64,000 nt of DNA from Thiobacillus sp. SCUT-2 (GTDB taxonomy: Bacteria; Pseudomonadota; Gammaproteobacteria; Burkholderiales; Thiobacillaceae): contig NZ_CP141769.1 of the NCBI RefSeq assembly GCF_035621355.1, positions 1,240,001 to 1,304,000 on the forward strand, read 5' to 3'. Shown here one piece after another: positions 10,606 through 17,473 of this stretch; position 1 is the stretch's first letter; each line of letters begins with the position of its first letter. Both the position numbers and the translations under genes were made by a program. Under the pieces are notes generated by a model. That model was not told where the DNA came from and ran no database searches. It saw only the letters and a program-made list of their open reading frames with translations.

Positions 10606-10962
10606 ATGTTTCCGCCGCTTAACTTGAGCATACCCGTAAGCAAGCAGTACGACTCCGAACAGAAAGGTAGCGGAAAATATTGACCAGAAGAACTGGGGAT
10701 TCTGGGCAACGGCAACAGAATGGCGGCGCCAGCTATATTCCCCGTCGGCGAGGCCGGTGAACGAATAGAAGAAGAATACACAAGAGAAGGCGAGCAATAT
10801 GTACGGGCTATCGGCAGCGCCAGCATTGCGTACGCTAAGAAAAACCATCACTCCAAAGAATAGGGTCCCCAGCAGGAGCCGCGGGTCGTGGGACCTGTAT
10901 GCCGCGTAGGCAGAAAAAGCCGCGATGAGCAGCGCAACGATGCGGACGATGGTTGTTCTCAT
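10600..10962 (-). CDS. Cassette 21: small membrane protein (copy A of a duplicated cassette)
   Basis: A 120-residue protein with about four hydrophobic helices, starting MRTTIVRIVALLIAAFSAYA and ending in a basic tail QVKRRKHA. No family recognised. The stop codon TAA is supplied by the inner core site of its own attC. The protein is identical to the one encoded at 12193-12555. Confidence 0.75.
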   Translation of the reverse strand: MRTTIVRIVALLIAAFSAYAAYRSHDPRLLLGTLFFGVMVFLSVRNAGAADSPYILLAFSCVFFFYSFTGLADGEYSWRRHSVAVAQNPQFFWSIFSATFLFGVVLLAYGYAQVKRRKHA

Positions 10963-11058
10963 GCCTAACGTAGAAGTGAGGGGCAGCCGGAGCGCGAAGC
11001 GCGGAGGGAACCAAAAAGCGCAGCTTTTTGGCTGTCCCTCTCGACTGCCGGGTTATGC
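10963..11058 (-). other. attC site of cassette 20
   Basis: GCCTAAC at 10963-10969 and GTTATGC at 11052-11058. The inner core is variant and matches GCATAAC at the start of the same cassette (11662). Confidence 0.9.
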
Positions 11059-11640
11059 ATTGCGGCTCGCACCCAATGGAGAAAGCGATTTTGCAAACTC
11101 AAGAAATGTGATTTGAGCCTTGCCGAAATCGCCGTAGGTTTTTGTGGTTTGATTCTTTGCACTAACCACCCAAGGGCGCGACCTTTCTCGGTGATTGGCC
11201 TCTGTGACTTGCTCTCCATCGAAGACAAGGTCATAGGCAATGGCTTCGTATCGAAGCGCGACATCAGGTGTTTGTATCAACTTTCCGTTCTTGAAGGTGC
11301 GATGCAGGGAAATGGTTTCTCCCTCGCGCTGAACGACCCAACCTAGCGATTGCAGCGCTGCTGTTTGATTGGAAAAGAATTCATCAACTGACTCGTATGT
11401 GACAACAGGCGGTGGCATGGTAGATGCCAATTGAGATGGTGTGCCAGCGACCACAAGCTCCATCTTTTCGACGACGAAAGTCTTTGTTTCGCCCGACAAT
11501 AGGCAGCGTGCACGAACCTTTCCGTCTTTGACGGAAATGGGTTGTATCTCTCGCTCCCTGCCTGGGGTGGAGCCACCAAAGTACCGCACTCGAAGACTTG
11601 CTCCATTATCGATGGCATTTTCCAGCGCCTCAGTAATCAT
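11053..11640 (-). CDS. Cassette 20: WYL-domain-like protein
   Basis: A 195-residue soluble protein. Residues about 8-62 resemble a compact WYL domain: ALENAIDNGASLRVRYFGG, then REIQPISV, then RARCLLSGETKTFVVEKM. This is the pattern of a basic strand, a small-ligand or nucleic-acid-binding SH3-like fold and a ligand-contact arginine. There is no helix-turn-helix, so it is not a classical WYL transcription regulator. The C-terminal part (80-195) is not recognised. WYL domains often sense nucleic acid in defence or stress systems; a similar role here is only a possibility. Confidence 0.7.
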   Translation of the reverse strand: MITEALENAIDNGASLRVRYFGGSTPGREREIQPISVKDGKVRARCLLSGETKTFVVEKMELVVAGTPSQLASTMPPPVVTYESVDEFFSNQTAALQSLGWVVQREGETISLHRTFKNGKLIQTPDVALRYEAIAYDLVFDGEQVTEANHRERSRPWVVSAKNQTTKTYGDFGKAQITFLEFAKSLSPLGASRNA

Positions 11641-11661
11641 GGCTGCTCCTAAGAAGGAAAT

Positions 11662-11721
11662 GCATAACGTGGAATTAACCAGCCGCGCTTCAGCGCGGTC
11701 TGGTTGAATGCAGGGTTAGAG
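11662..11721 (-). other. attC site of cassette 19
   Basis: A short 60-bp site: GCATAAC at 11662-11668 and GTTAGAG at 11715-11721. The inner core complements CTCTAAC at 12100, the start of the same cassette. Confidence 0.88.
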
Positions 11722-11728
11722 AACATGG

Positions 11729-12094
11729 CTAATGAACCGCAGGCGGTTGCTCTGAGAGAAGGCGCGACAAATGACCTTGAAGATGCTGAATTGCCTCTTT
11801 TGGAAAAGCAATCTGCAGGTATGCGTTATCAGCTACGTGAAGAGAAAGACCAACATGGCCGTTCTCGAACTGTAGTGATTGAGCGCCATGAACGAGAAGT
11901 GGCTGTCGTTGGGCGCTGGTTTTTCCGTCGGCTCGACGAGACGGTGGGCTGGCAAGTAGCCCAAGAAGCAATAAGTCGGCTGCCTGTGGAGGAACATGAA
12001 TAGCCTGTTCTGTTCCGTTTTCGTCAACGAATGTAAGCGTAACCGCGCTTGTTTCTGTGTCGGTTGCTATGGCGAGAGATTTGGATATTTTCAT
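11729..12094 (-). CDS. Cassette 19: hypothetical soluble protein
   Basis: A 121-residue protein beginning MKISKSLAIATDTETSAVTL. The start at 12094 is 6 bp from the cassette boundary, the usual position in this array. The C-terminal part (LHVADNAYLQIAFPKEAI then HLSRLL) follows the same strand-helix pattern as the 84-residue protein of cassette 10, which suggests a shared family. No function is recognised. A plus-strand ORF of 93 codons overlaps it but lies in the atypical orientation. Confidence 0.6.
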   Translation of the reverse strand: MKISKSLAIATDTETSAVTLTFVDENGTEQAIHVPPQAADLLLLGLLASPPSRRADGKTSAQRQPLLVHGAQSLQFENGHVGLSLHVADNAYLQIAFPKEAIQHLQGHLSRLLSEQPPAVH

Positions 12095-12099
12095 ATGTT

Positions 12100-12198
12100 C
12101 TCTAACGTTGAAGGTGAGGGGCCGCCGGAGCGGCGAAGCCGCGGAGGGAACCAACCAGCGCAGCTGGTTGGCGGTCCCACTCGACCGGCGGGTTAGGC
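12100..12198 (-). other. attC site of cassette 18
   Basis: CTCTAAC at 12100-12106 and GTTAGGC at 12192-12198. It differs from the attC at 10507 only in the outer core, which is contributed by the neighbouring cassette. Confidence 0.92.
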
Positions 12199-12555
12199 AT
12201 GTTTCCGCCGCTTAACTTGAGCATACCCGTAAGCAAGCAGTACGACTCCGAACAGAAAGGTAGCGGAAAATATTGACCAGAAGAACTGGGGATTCTGGGC
12301 AACGGCAACAGAATGGCGGCGCCAGCTATATTCCCCGTCGGCGAGGCCGGTGAACGAATAGAAGAAGAATACACAAGAGAAGGCGAGCAATATGTACGGG
12401 CTATCGGCAGCGCCAGCATTGCGTACGCTAAGAAAAACCATCACTCCAAAGAATAGGGTCCCCAGCAGGAGCCGCGGGTCGTGGGACCTGTATGCCGCGT
12501 AGGCAGAAAAAGCCGCGATGAGCAGCGCAACGATGCGGACGATGGTTGTTCTCAT
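12193..12555 (-). CDS. Cassette 18: small membrane protein (copy B of a duplicated cassette)
   Basis: Encodes the same 120-residue multi-helix membrane protein as 10600-10962. Gene, attC body and flank look identical by eye over about 450 bp. As in copy A, the TAA stop lies in the attC inner core. No family recognised. Confidence 0.75.
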   Translation of the reverse strand: MRTTIVRIVALLIAAFSAYAAYRSHDPRLLLGTLFFGVMVFLSVRNAGAADSPYILLAFSCVFFFYSFTGLADGEYSWRRHSVAVAQNPQFFWSIFSATFLFGVVLLAYGYAQVKRRKHA

Positions 12556-12642
12556 GCCTAACGCTTGCGGTGAGCCGGGCCACGATTAACTAACACAAGA
12601 CCAACGCCGCTCGCGGGCCTCGGCTCGACCGGATTGTTGGGC
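12556..12642 (-). other. attC site of cassette 17
   Basis: GCCTAAC at 12556-12562 and GTTGGGC at 12636-12642. The inner core complements GCCCAAC at 12851. Confidence 0.9.
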
Positions 12643-12659
12643 ACACACAGGAGTGAAGA

Positions 12660-12863
12660 ATGGAACGAGACGAACTTTACCCGAAGGCGGTGGAGGTTGC
12701 GAAAGCCGCAAACCCTCCATCTATCTCAAACCTCCAGCGGTATTTGATGATCGGGTACAACAGGGCGAGCCGGTTGATGGACTACCTGATTGAGGACGGG
12801 ATCGTGGAGCAGTTCGAGACTGAGAACGGGACGGGATACCGGCGCAAGGTGCCCAACGTCTGA
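12660..12863 (+). CDS. Cassette 17: FtsK-gamma-like winged-helix protein, reverse orientation
   Basis: A 67-residue protein that is almost entirely a winged helix of the FtsK gamma type: DELYPKAVEVAKAANPPSIS, then LQRYLMIGYNRASRLMDYL, then EDGIV and a basic wing GTGYRRKV. In FtsK this domain reads KOPS motifs on DNA; here it stands alone without the motor. A GGAGTG Shine-Dalgarno lies just upstream of the ATG. It is the only clear cassette gene on the plus strand. Its last codons and TGA use the neighbouring attC, so the C-terminal few residues would change if the cassette moved. Confidence 0.75.
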   Translation: MERDELYPKAVEVAKAANPPSISNLQRYLMIGYNRASRLMDYLIEDGIVEQFETENGTGYRRKVPNV

Positions 12864-12910
12864 ATTAAGGGGCGCGCTTTAGCGCGTCCCGCTTGAATGA
12901 CGGGTTAGCT
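12851..12910 (-). other. attC site of cassette 16
   Basis: 60 bp: GCCCAAC at 12851-12857 and GTTAGCT at 12904-12910. Nearly the same body as the sites at 14735 and 19935. Confidence 0.9.
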
Positions 12911-13295
12911 GGTGCAGTCTAAGCAATGAAGCAACCAGTAGAGCCATTGCGGCAACGACAGCTTCGGCCGCAGCAATTGCAGGAATGCCCATGCCGCCGC
13001 CTTTTACTAACAGTAGCGTGCAAAGAGCAGCGGCGAACAGGATACAGACTACACAGCAGCCAACGGCAAACCAGGCGCGCTGGGACAGGTGAGCCGCGAA
13101 GTACAGGAGTGCTCCTGGCACAGCAAGAATTCCGGTCAGATACAGGAGCCCCGGTAGTTGAGAGGAAAGGTAAAAAGACAAGCGAATAATTGAAACACGG
13201 CCCAGAAAAAGGTCATATGCGAACAGAATCCAGATAGCACATAGGACTGGTAGCGCGAGCGTGATGAGGAACGTTCGTTTAATCAGCGAAGGCAT
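12879..13295 (-). CDS. Cassette 16: membrane protein
   Basis: A 138-residue protein with about four hydrophobic helices, no recognised family. Its reading frame runs 32 bp into its own attC, so the C-terminal tail ends in HSSGTR, encoded by the recombination site. The same tail ends the cassette 13 protein, whose attC is of the same type. Confidence 0.68.
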   Translation of the reverse strand: MPSLIKRTFLITLALPVLCAIWILFAYDLFLGRVSIIRLSFYLSSQLPGLLYLTGILAVPGALLYFAAHLSQRAWFAVGCCVVCILFAAALCTLLLVKGGGMGIPAIAAAEAVVAAMALLVASLLRLHQLTRHSSGTR

Positions 13296-13299
13296 AGGA

Positions 13300-13371
13300 A
13301 GCTAACGTGCTAGCTCAGGGGCGCGAAGCCGGCTTGCCGGCGGAGCGTCCCTCTGGAGCGGCGGGTTAGGC
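13300..13371 (-). other. attC site of cassette 15
   Basis: AGCTAAC at 13300-13306 and GTTAGGC at 13365-13371. Confidence 0.9.
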
Positions 13372-13746
13372 CGATTGGCGCGTTTTCCATGATGCAATAA
13401 ACCTCCCTGCAACGGCACCTATAGCGATGACTATGGGGGCGCCCAAGAAATAGATGAACCAGCCGTTTGCCGCATGGGATTCGTTGGACTGCGCGACAAG
13501 GAACCAAACCGAAAACAGCAGAAGATGCAGGCCAATAAAGCCACCGACGGTAGCGCCCTTCGACGCTTCGAAGTACCCAGAAATGGCCGCCCAAATCCAG
13601 TGGGGGGCCGCAAAGATCATGTAGAGCTCTGCGAGCTTTTCCGTGGTGCGTGCAAACCATGAGAGGTTCAACTCGATCTGGGTGCCAGAGAGGGCCATGA
13701 TCAATGCCACGATTGCGGGTAGAGCCAAGTGAGCGAGGTAGTACAT
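13366..13746 (-). CDS. Cassette 15: membrane protein
   Basis: A 126-residue protein starting MYYLAHLALPAIVALIMALSG, with four probable transmembrane helices and a short basic C terminus. No family recognised. The TAA stop is inside the attC inner core; the start is 8 bp from the cassette boundary. Confidence 0.7.
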   Translation of the reverse strand: MYYLAHLALPAIVALIMALSGTQIELNLSWFARTTEKLAELYMIFAAPHWIWAAISGYFEASKGATVGGFIGLHLLLFSVWFLVAQSNESHAANGWFIYFLGAPIVIAIGAVAGRFIASWKTRQSA

Positions 13747-13753
13747 GGCATCG

Positions 13754-13823
13754 GCCTAACGTAGAAGTCACCGGCGCTGCGCAGCTTTATCGCGCAGCGT
13801 CCGTGTGGACTGCCGGGTTGGGC
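13754..13823 (-). other. attC site of cassette 14
   Basis: GCCTAAC at 13754-13760 and GTTGGGC at 13817-13823. The inner core complements GCCCAAC at 14735. Confidence 0.9.
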
Positions 13824-13824
13824 C

Positions 13825-14712
13825 TCACTTGGCCTCCGAAATGTTTGCCTCAATCAAGCCGTTGGCATCTAGAAGGCAGCGAATATTGTGTTTCAGTTCC
13901 AGATTGAAGCTGTTCTTCGCCGTGAAAGAGGAGGTGACTGTTGTTCTTCCATTTGGATGCTCGTTTACAGCCAAGTCCATAACGCGCGAAAAGCTGAATG
14001 TGCTTGGGTGGTTTGCCTTTGACTTGGCATGCGACTCGCACAGGTCAATAGCGCGGCTACGGTCGATATGTTTAGCAGCCACCAACGCTGTTCCCTTTTC
14101 AACTTCTGATTTGGAGAAAAACGCATTAAAGACACTCGCGCCGGTACCGCAGGTGACATAAAAGACTGGGTCGGAAGGGCTGCCTTTACTTGATGAAATG
14201 TAGGCCGACCCTGGATCAATCGTTTTGCATCGTGAGTTCTCTCGATGAACTTTATTGACACCCGCAACAATTGCCTTTTTGTGAGGGGATGTTTTCTTGT
14301 CCCAAACGAAATCAGCCTCGGTAAATGTGACGGTGCCACCGCTGTCTTTCTTTTGGCCCCGAAGTGAACGGCTTTGCACCCATCCAATATGAGAGTTTTG
14401 TAGCCAATCAGGTTCTTTAACGCGGACTCTTGACCATTCGCCTTGCGTGCATTCCTCGATCACAGTAACTGTATTGTCAATTGTCAAGTACTGCGTAGTC
14501 TTGAGGATTTGGGTGGCTTTCTGGTTTATTAGCTTTTCGCTTTTTGCATTTGGTGCGGCATGAAGAACTACATCAGAGCCATTCACCCGTAGGGTTTGTC
14601 CTGATTTTGTGCTGCCCGATCCGCACGGCTCAGCCGATGCGGCCTGTGCTTCACCGTGCAGCGCAACGATAGCAAGAGCGACAAGAAGAGTGTTTGTTAC
14701 AGGTGAAGGCAT
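13825..14712 (-). CDS. Cassette 14: secreted protein with SH3-like segment
   Basis: The largest cassette product, 295 residues. Residues 1-24 are a signal peptide (MPSPVTNTLLVALAIVAL, cleavage after AQA). Residues about 40-115 have the bacterial SH3 pattern: LRVNGSDVVLHAAPN, a TVTVIEECTQGEWSRVRV core and IGWVQSRSL. The remainder (about 120-295) has four cysteines and no recognised domain. Bacterial SH3 modules usually bind cell wall or mediate periplasmic contacts; the partner here is unknown. Confidence 0.7.
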   Translation of the reverse strand: MPSPVTNTLLVALAIVALHGEAQAASAEPCGSGSTKSGQTLRVNGSDVVLHAAPNAKSEKLINQKATQILKTTQYLTIDNTVTVIEECTQGEWSRVRVKEPDWLQNSHIGWVQSRSLRGQKKDSGGTVTFTEADFVWDKKTSPHKKAIVAGVNKVHRENSRCKTIDPGSAYISSSKGSPSDPVFYVTCGTGASVFNAFFSKSEVEKGTALVAAKHIDRSRAIDLCESHAKSKANHPSTFSFSRVMDLAVNEHPNGRTTVTSSFTAKNSFNLELKHNIRCLLDANGLIEANISEAK

Positions 14713-14734
14713 TGCAAAGACTCCTTATTGTGAG

Positions 14735-14794
14735 GCCCAACGTTTGAATTAAGGGGCGCGCTTTAGCGCGTCCCGCTTGAATGATTGGTTAGGC
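14735..14794 (-). other. attC site of cassette 13
   Basis: 60 bp: GCCCAAC at 14735-14741 and GTTAGGC at 14788-14794. Confidence 0.92.
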
Positions 14795-15356
14795 ACGCAT
14801 TCCGTGATGGATAAGGATTGGTGCGGAAGTCTGGGGTTGAAAGCCAATCAAGAAAGTTCACTTCCTCAGTAGATACTTCGATAGGTATGCCCAACCAATT
14901 TCCAATAGGTGCAATTCGTTTGATGAGTGAGTTTTGGAAGCTAAAGTCAGTTTCCAATATTAAATGCCCTGATTCACCACAAAGCACAGCCATCCATGAA
15001 TAGGTATGCAGCTTGATTACCTTCTGAATTTTTATAGAGAGAAAGCGCTGCAATTGGACGCTGGTTTCAGTGCCGTCTCTTTCAGTAAAAATGGCTACTT
15101 TGGTATTTTGGTTAATACGTACGGTGCCGAATTTCTTAGAATGGCGCCTGGTCATACCCCATAGCGCGAGAAAGAGCAGGCCCGGCACGCCGAACAAGAG
15201 CTGTACCACTATGGAATGGGCGAATATACCGGCAGCGGCGAAAACCAATAGCGGCAAGGCCAGTATTAACGCCACCCATGAAGGGATATGCATACGTAGT
15301 CCACGACTATAGGGAAGTAGCGTTCCCCATTCCCCATCTGTCGAAAAAGGTTTCAT
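14763..15356 (-). CDS. Cassette 13: membrane-anchored hypothetical protein
   Basis: A 197-residue protein with two hydrophobic helices at about 27-70 and then a soluble domain containing KVAIFTERDGTETSVQLQRF. No family recognised. Its frame runs into the attC and ends NHSSGTR, the tail shared with cassette 16, so the last residues come from the recombination site. Confidence 0.68.
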   Translation of the reverse strand: MKPFSTDGEWGTLLPYSRGLRMHIPSWVALILALPLLVFAAAGIFAHSIVVQLLFGVPGLLFLALWGMTRRHSKKFGTVRINQNTKVAIFTERDGTETSVQLQRFLSIKIQKVIKLHTYSWMAVLCGESGHLILETDFSFQNSLIKRIAPIGNWLGIPIEVSTEEVNFLDWLSTPDFRTNPYPSRNACLTNHSSGTR

Positions 15357-15358
15357 GC

Positions 15359-15436
15359 GCCTAACGTAGAGCTAACCGGCGGCGCTTTAGCGCCGTCCAG
15401 CGACCGAAGGGAGCGAGGTTGAGCGCCGGGTTAGAG
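15359..15436 (-). other. attC site of cassette 12
   Basis: 78 bp: GCCTAAC at 15359-15365 and GTTAGAG at 15430-15436. Body shared with the sites at 15662, 16242 and 19426. Confidence 0.92.
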
Positions 15437-15455
15437 CGCGATGCAGCCAGCGGGT

Positions 15456-15650
15456 TTAGGAATGGTTTATCCACGCGAAGATTCCGACTATGAGAACGAC
15501 CGTAAGCGCACCACCAAACAAACTCACGAGGGGCTGGCTGGTGTCGCCGATCTTTGGTTTGCAACGCCCGAACGTAACGATTGCGATATAAAACCTCCCA
15601 AGATGAAAGGCCACCACTTCGGATAGAAAACTAAAAACGGCATCAAGCAT
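15456..15650 (-). CDS. Cassette 12: small membrane protein
   Basis: A 64-residue protein, MLDAVFSFLSEVVAFHLG at the start, with one or two hydrophobic helices. It is the only leftward ORF filling this cassette. The start is 12 bp inside the boundary. No family recognised; very short, so coding status is moderate. Confidence 0.55.
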   Translation of the reverse strand: MLDAVFSFLSEVVAFHLGRFYIAIVTFGRCKPKIGDTSQPLVSLFGGALTVVLIVGIFAWINHS

Positions 15651-15661
15651 CTTGGGTTGCG

Positions 15662-15739
15662 CTCTAACGTAGAGCTAACCGGCGGTGCTTTAGCGCCGTC
15701 CAGCGACCGAAGGGAGCGAGGTTGAGCGCCGGGTTAGCC
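15662..15739 (-). other. attC site of cassette 11
   Basis: 78 bp: CTCTAAC at 15662-15668 and GTTAGCC at 15733-15739. Confidence 0.92.
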
Positions 15740-15773
15740 ATGCACACTCCGCATGAAAACAATTGAGGGGGTT

Positions 15774-16235
15774 TCATTTGGCGATCAGTTGATCACTGCG
15801 TATTGCGTTCAATAGAGAAACTATCTCTCTATGAATGTGATATTGCTTTAAGAAAACCCAAAGAAACAAGAGCGCTGGACCACCAAAGACTACGCAAATG
15901 ACTACGTTTGCAACCCACGGGAAATTTCCTGTCAGCAGTACGAACATGAAGAACACGCTTGCTAGAAACATAACGGCGAATCCATAAGGGTTTGTCTGGA
16001 CTGTACTGTGGCCATAGCTATCGACCCACCCGAGAAAGCTATTCCAATCGTTTTCTTTCCCGAAAAAAGCGATGACGGTCATTCCGCATTCGATGATTGG
16101 CCATCCTTGAACAGTGACATCGAAGGTTTTCTTGCCGTCAGATTCAAACCCGAAATTAGTAAATCGACCGCCCATGGGGAGTCTGCCGCGAGCGATGCTG
16201 AATACCTGATCAAAGTGGATTTCTACGCGATGCAT
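15774..16235 (-). CDS. Cassette 11: membrane protein
   Basis: A 153-residue protein with a soluble N-terminal part (about 1-80), two strong hydrophobic helices (about 85-130) and a charged C terminus ending SDQLIAK. No recognised family. The start is 6 bp from the cassette boundary. Confidence 0.68.
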   Translation of the reverse strand: MHRVEIHFDQVFSIARGRLPMGGRFTNFGFESDGKKTFDVTVQGWPIIECGMTVIAFFGKENDWNSFLGWVDSYGHSTVQTNPYGFAVMFLASVFFMFVLLTGNFPWVANVVICVVFGGPALLFLWVFLKQYHIHREIVSLLNAIRSDQLIAK

Positions 16236-16241
16236 TCGTAT

Positions 16242-16319
16242 GGCTAACGTAGAGCTAACCGGCGGCGCTTTAGCGCCGTCCAGCGACCGAAGGGAGCGAG
16301 GTTGAGCGCCTTGTTAGGA
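16242..16319 (-). other. attC site of cassette 10
   Basis: 78 bp: GGCTAAC at 16242-16248 and GTTAGGA at 16313-16319. The inner core complements TCCTAAC at 16609. Confidence 0.92.
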
Positions 16320-16347
16320 GTGGGAATCATGCGAAATGCGATACAGA

Positions 16348-16602
16348 TTAGTGGTGTTTGGTTGGCAAAGGCGGTTCTTGTCCTAACGGGGAACCTTGAG
16401 TTAGCAGCAGCGTTTCGAGTGTTGCCTTTAGTGCGGAGGCTGCCTGTGGTGTTAACGAGAAAAGAAGATGGGTTTCGCCTTGAGTATCCAGCAACACCTC
16501 AAGATTTTCAGAGGATGAGGGATGAGTTACTCGGAGATCGCCATGCATGATTGCAACCACATCAGTGACCAGTGGCAAATGCGTAATTGGTTTATCTGCC
16601 AT
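16348..16602 (-). CDS. Cassette 10: hypothetical soluble protein
   Basis: An 84-residue protein, MADKPITHLPLVTDVVAIMH at the start. The start is 6 bp from the cassette boundary and the orientation is canonical. The segment LLFSLTPQAASALKATLETL resembles the end of the cassette 19 protein. An 82-codon ORF on the other strand covers the same cassette and begins within the attC; I prefer the leftward one. Confidence 0.5.
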   Translation of the reverse strand: MADKPITHLPLVTDVVAIMHGDLRVTHPSSSENLEVLLDTQGETHLLFSLTPQAASALKATLETLLLTQGSPLGQEPPLPTKHH

Positions 16603-16608
16603 GCAAAC

Positions 16609-16695
16609 TCCTAACGTTTGAGCTAACCGGCTGGACGCCGCAGGCGGCCAGTCCGAGCGACGCGAAGCGGCGCGGTGTTGAGCGAATTGTTAGGG
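16609..16695 (-). other. attC site of cassette 9
   Basis: 87 bp: TCCTAAC at 16609-16615 and GTTAGGG at 16689-16695. The inner core complements CCCTAAC at 17041. Confidence 0.92.
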
Positions 16696-17034
16696 CTGAA
16701 TAGGCCCAACATCCATACCGTCATAACTGTCTAACTCGTGTTTTTCAGCGAAGGCATATAGCTGCATGTTTCTTTCATTGAGAGTCTGGGGGGAATGAGC
16801 TTCTTCCCTCTCCATGTGTAGAAAGAAATATTCATCTTCATCGTCTTCAAGTTCTGGCACGTATAAATCAACGAAACGATAGCCAGCATTCTCAAGAACA
16901 GCCGCAGCTTCTTGCAACTTTTCGCGGGATGGATCTGTAAAAAAATAACCCCAGAGCATTGGTTTGTTCATGTCCCAGCCAGTGTTGGACTGTATGTTTT
17001 CAAACATCTCTTCGAGGTCACTCAGTTCGATCAT
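16690..17034 (-). CDS. Cassette 9: RraB-like (ribonuclease E inhibitor B family) protein
   Basis: A 114-residue acidic protein that fits the RraB/DUF695-like fold: KLQEAAAVLENAGYRFVDLY, then an acidic run, FFLHMEREEAHSPQTLNERN, and the C-terminal DSYDGMDVGP similar to the RraB YDGxxVG ending. RraB binds the C-terminal region of RNase E and changes degradosome composition in E. coli. The start at 17034 is chosen because it is 7 bp from the cassette boundary; the open frame extends into the next attC. Stop TAA is in the attC core. Confidence 0.72.
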   Translation of the reverse strand: MIELSDLEEMFENIQSNTGWDMNKPMLWGYFFTDPSREKLQEAAAVLENAGYRFVDLYVPELEDDEDEYFFLHMEREEAHSPQTLNERNMQLYAFAEKHELDSYDGMDVGPIQP

Positions 17035-17040
17035 GTGTAA

Positions 17041-17136
17041 CCCTAACGTTAAAGCTAACCCGCCGCCGGAGCGCACGGCGCGGAGGGAACCCGCCCGCGC
17101 AGCGGGTGGGCGGTCGGGTTGAGCGTGATGTTAGGC
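17041..17136 (-). other. attC site of cassette 8
   Basis: 96 bp: CCCTAAC at 17041-17047 and GTTAGGC at 17130-17136. Almost identical to the attC at 18401. Confidence 0.92.
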
Positions 17137-17312
17137 GCGGAATAAAAGAAAGACTGCAAACGCATGATGTACGGAACCTCCCTGTGAGCCACGCCTTTGT
17201 TGGCAACAATGCATCAAACCCCAACGATGTGCGAGCCGGAATTTGCATGGTGAGCTTGTAGCCCGAATTGGCTGCCAAACCACTGACAGAAAATACCCTG
17301 AATCACCGGAGT
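17137..17312 (-). other. Cassette 8: ORF-less cassette body (copy 1)
   Basis: About 176 bp that closely matches cassette 5 (18497-18672). A leftward frame that is open in cassette 5 has TGA here where the other has TGG. The frame that is open here (ATG near 17250) is interrupted in cassette 5 by TAG and lacks its ATG there. With no shared ORF, the conserved body is more likely an RNA, a promoter cassette or a relic than a gene. Confidence 0.7.
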
Positions 17313-17372
17313 GCCTAACGCCTGAATTAAGCCGCGCCGAAAAGCGGCGTCGGCTTGAATGAATTGTTAGGC
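17313..17372 (-). other. attC site of cassette 7
   Basis: 60 bp: GCCTAAC at 17313-17319 and GTTAGGC at 17366-17372. Confidence 0.92.
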
Positions 17373-17472
17373 GGCAACACGGGGTGGGAACCGCAACCGA
17401 TTACCGTCCGGGTCTGAGACAGCCATCTCTCTAAAAGTTCGCGTGGCGTCTTGTGGCGGCGCAGTCGCTTTA
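17367..17472 (-). pseudogene. Cassette 7: C-terminal remnant of a glyoxalase/VOC protein
   Basis: Downstream of the cupin stop, another leftward frame reads ATRTFREMAVSDPDGNRLRF and ends RVAA with a TAA in the attC core. The F-x-DPDGN-x-L-x-F motif is the C-terminal end of VOC/glyoxalase proteins. There is no start or N-terminal domain; the cupin gene occupies that space. This looks like a cassette in which a cupin gene replaced most of an earlier VOC gene while keeping its attC. Confidence 0.6.
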
Positions 17473-17473
17473 T

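Noticed and set aside
11725..12003. Plus-strand ORF MANEPQAVALREG in cassette 19
   Set aside because: Opposite to normal cassette orientation and overlaps a leftward ORF that starts 6 bp from the boundary; it remains possible.
16302..16550. Plus-strand ORF in cassette 10
   Set aside because: Begins inside the attC and runs opposite to the array; the leftward 84-residue ORF fits cassette geometry better.
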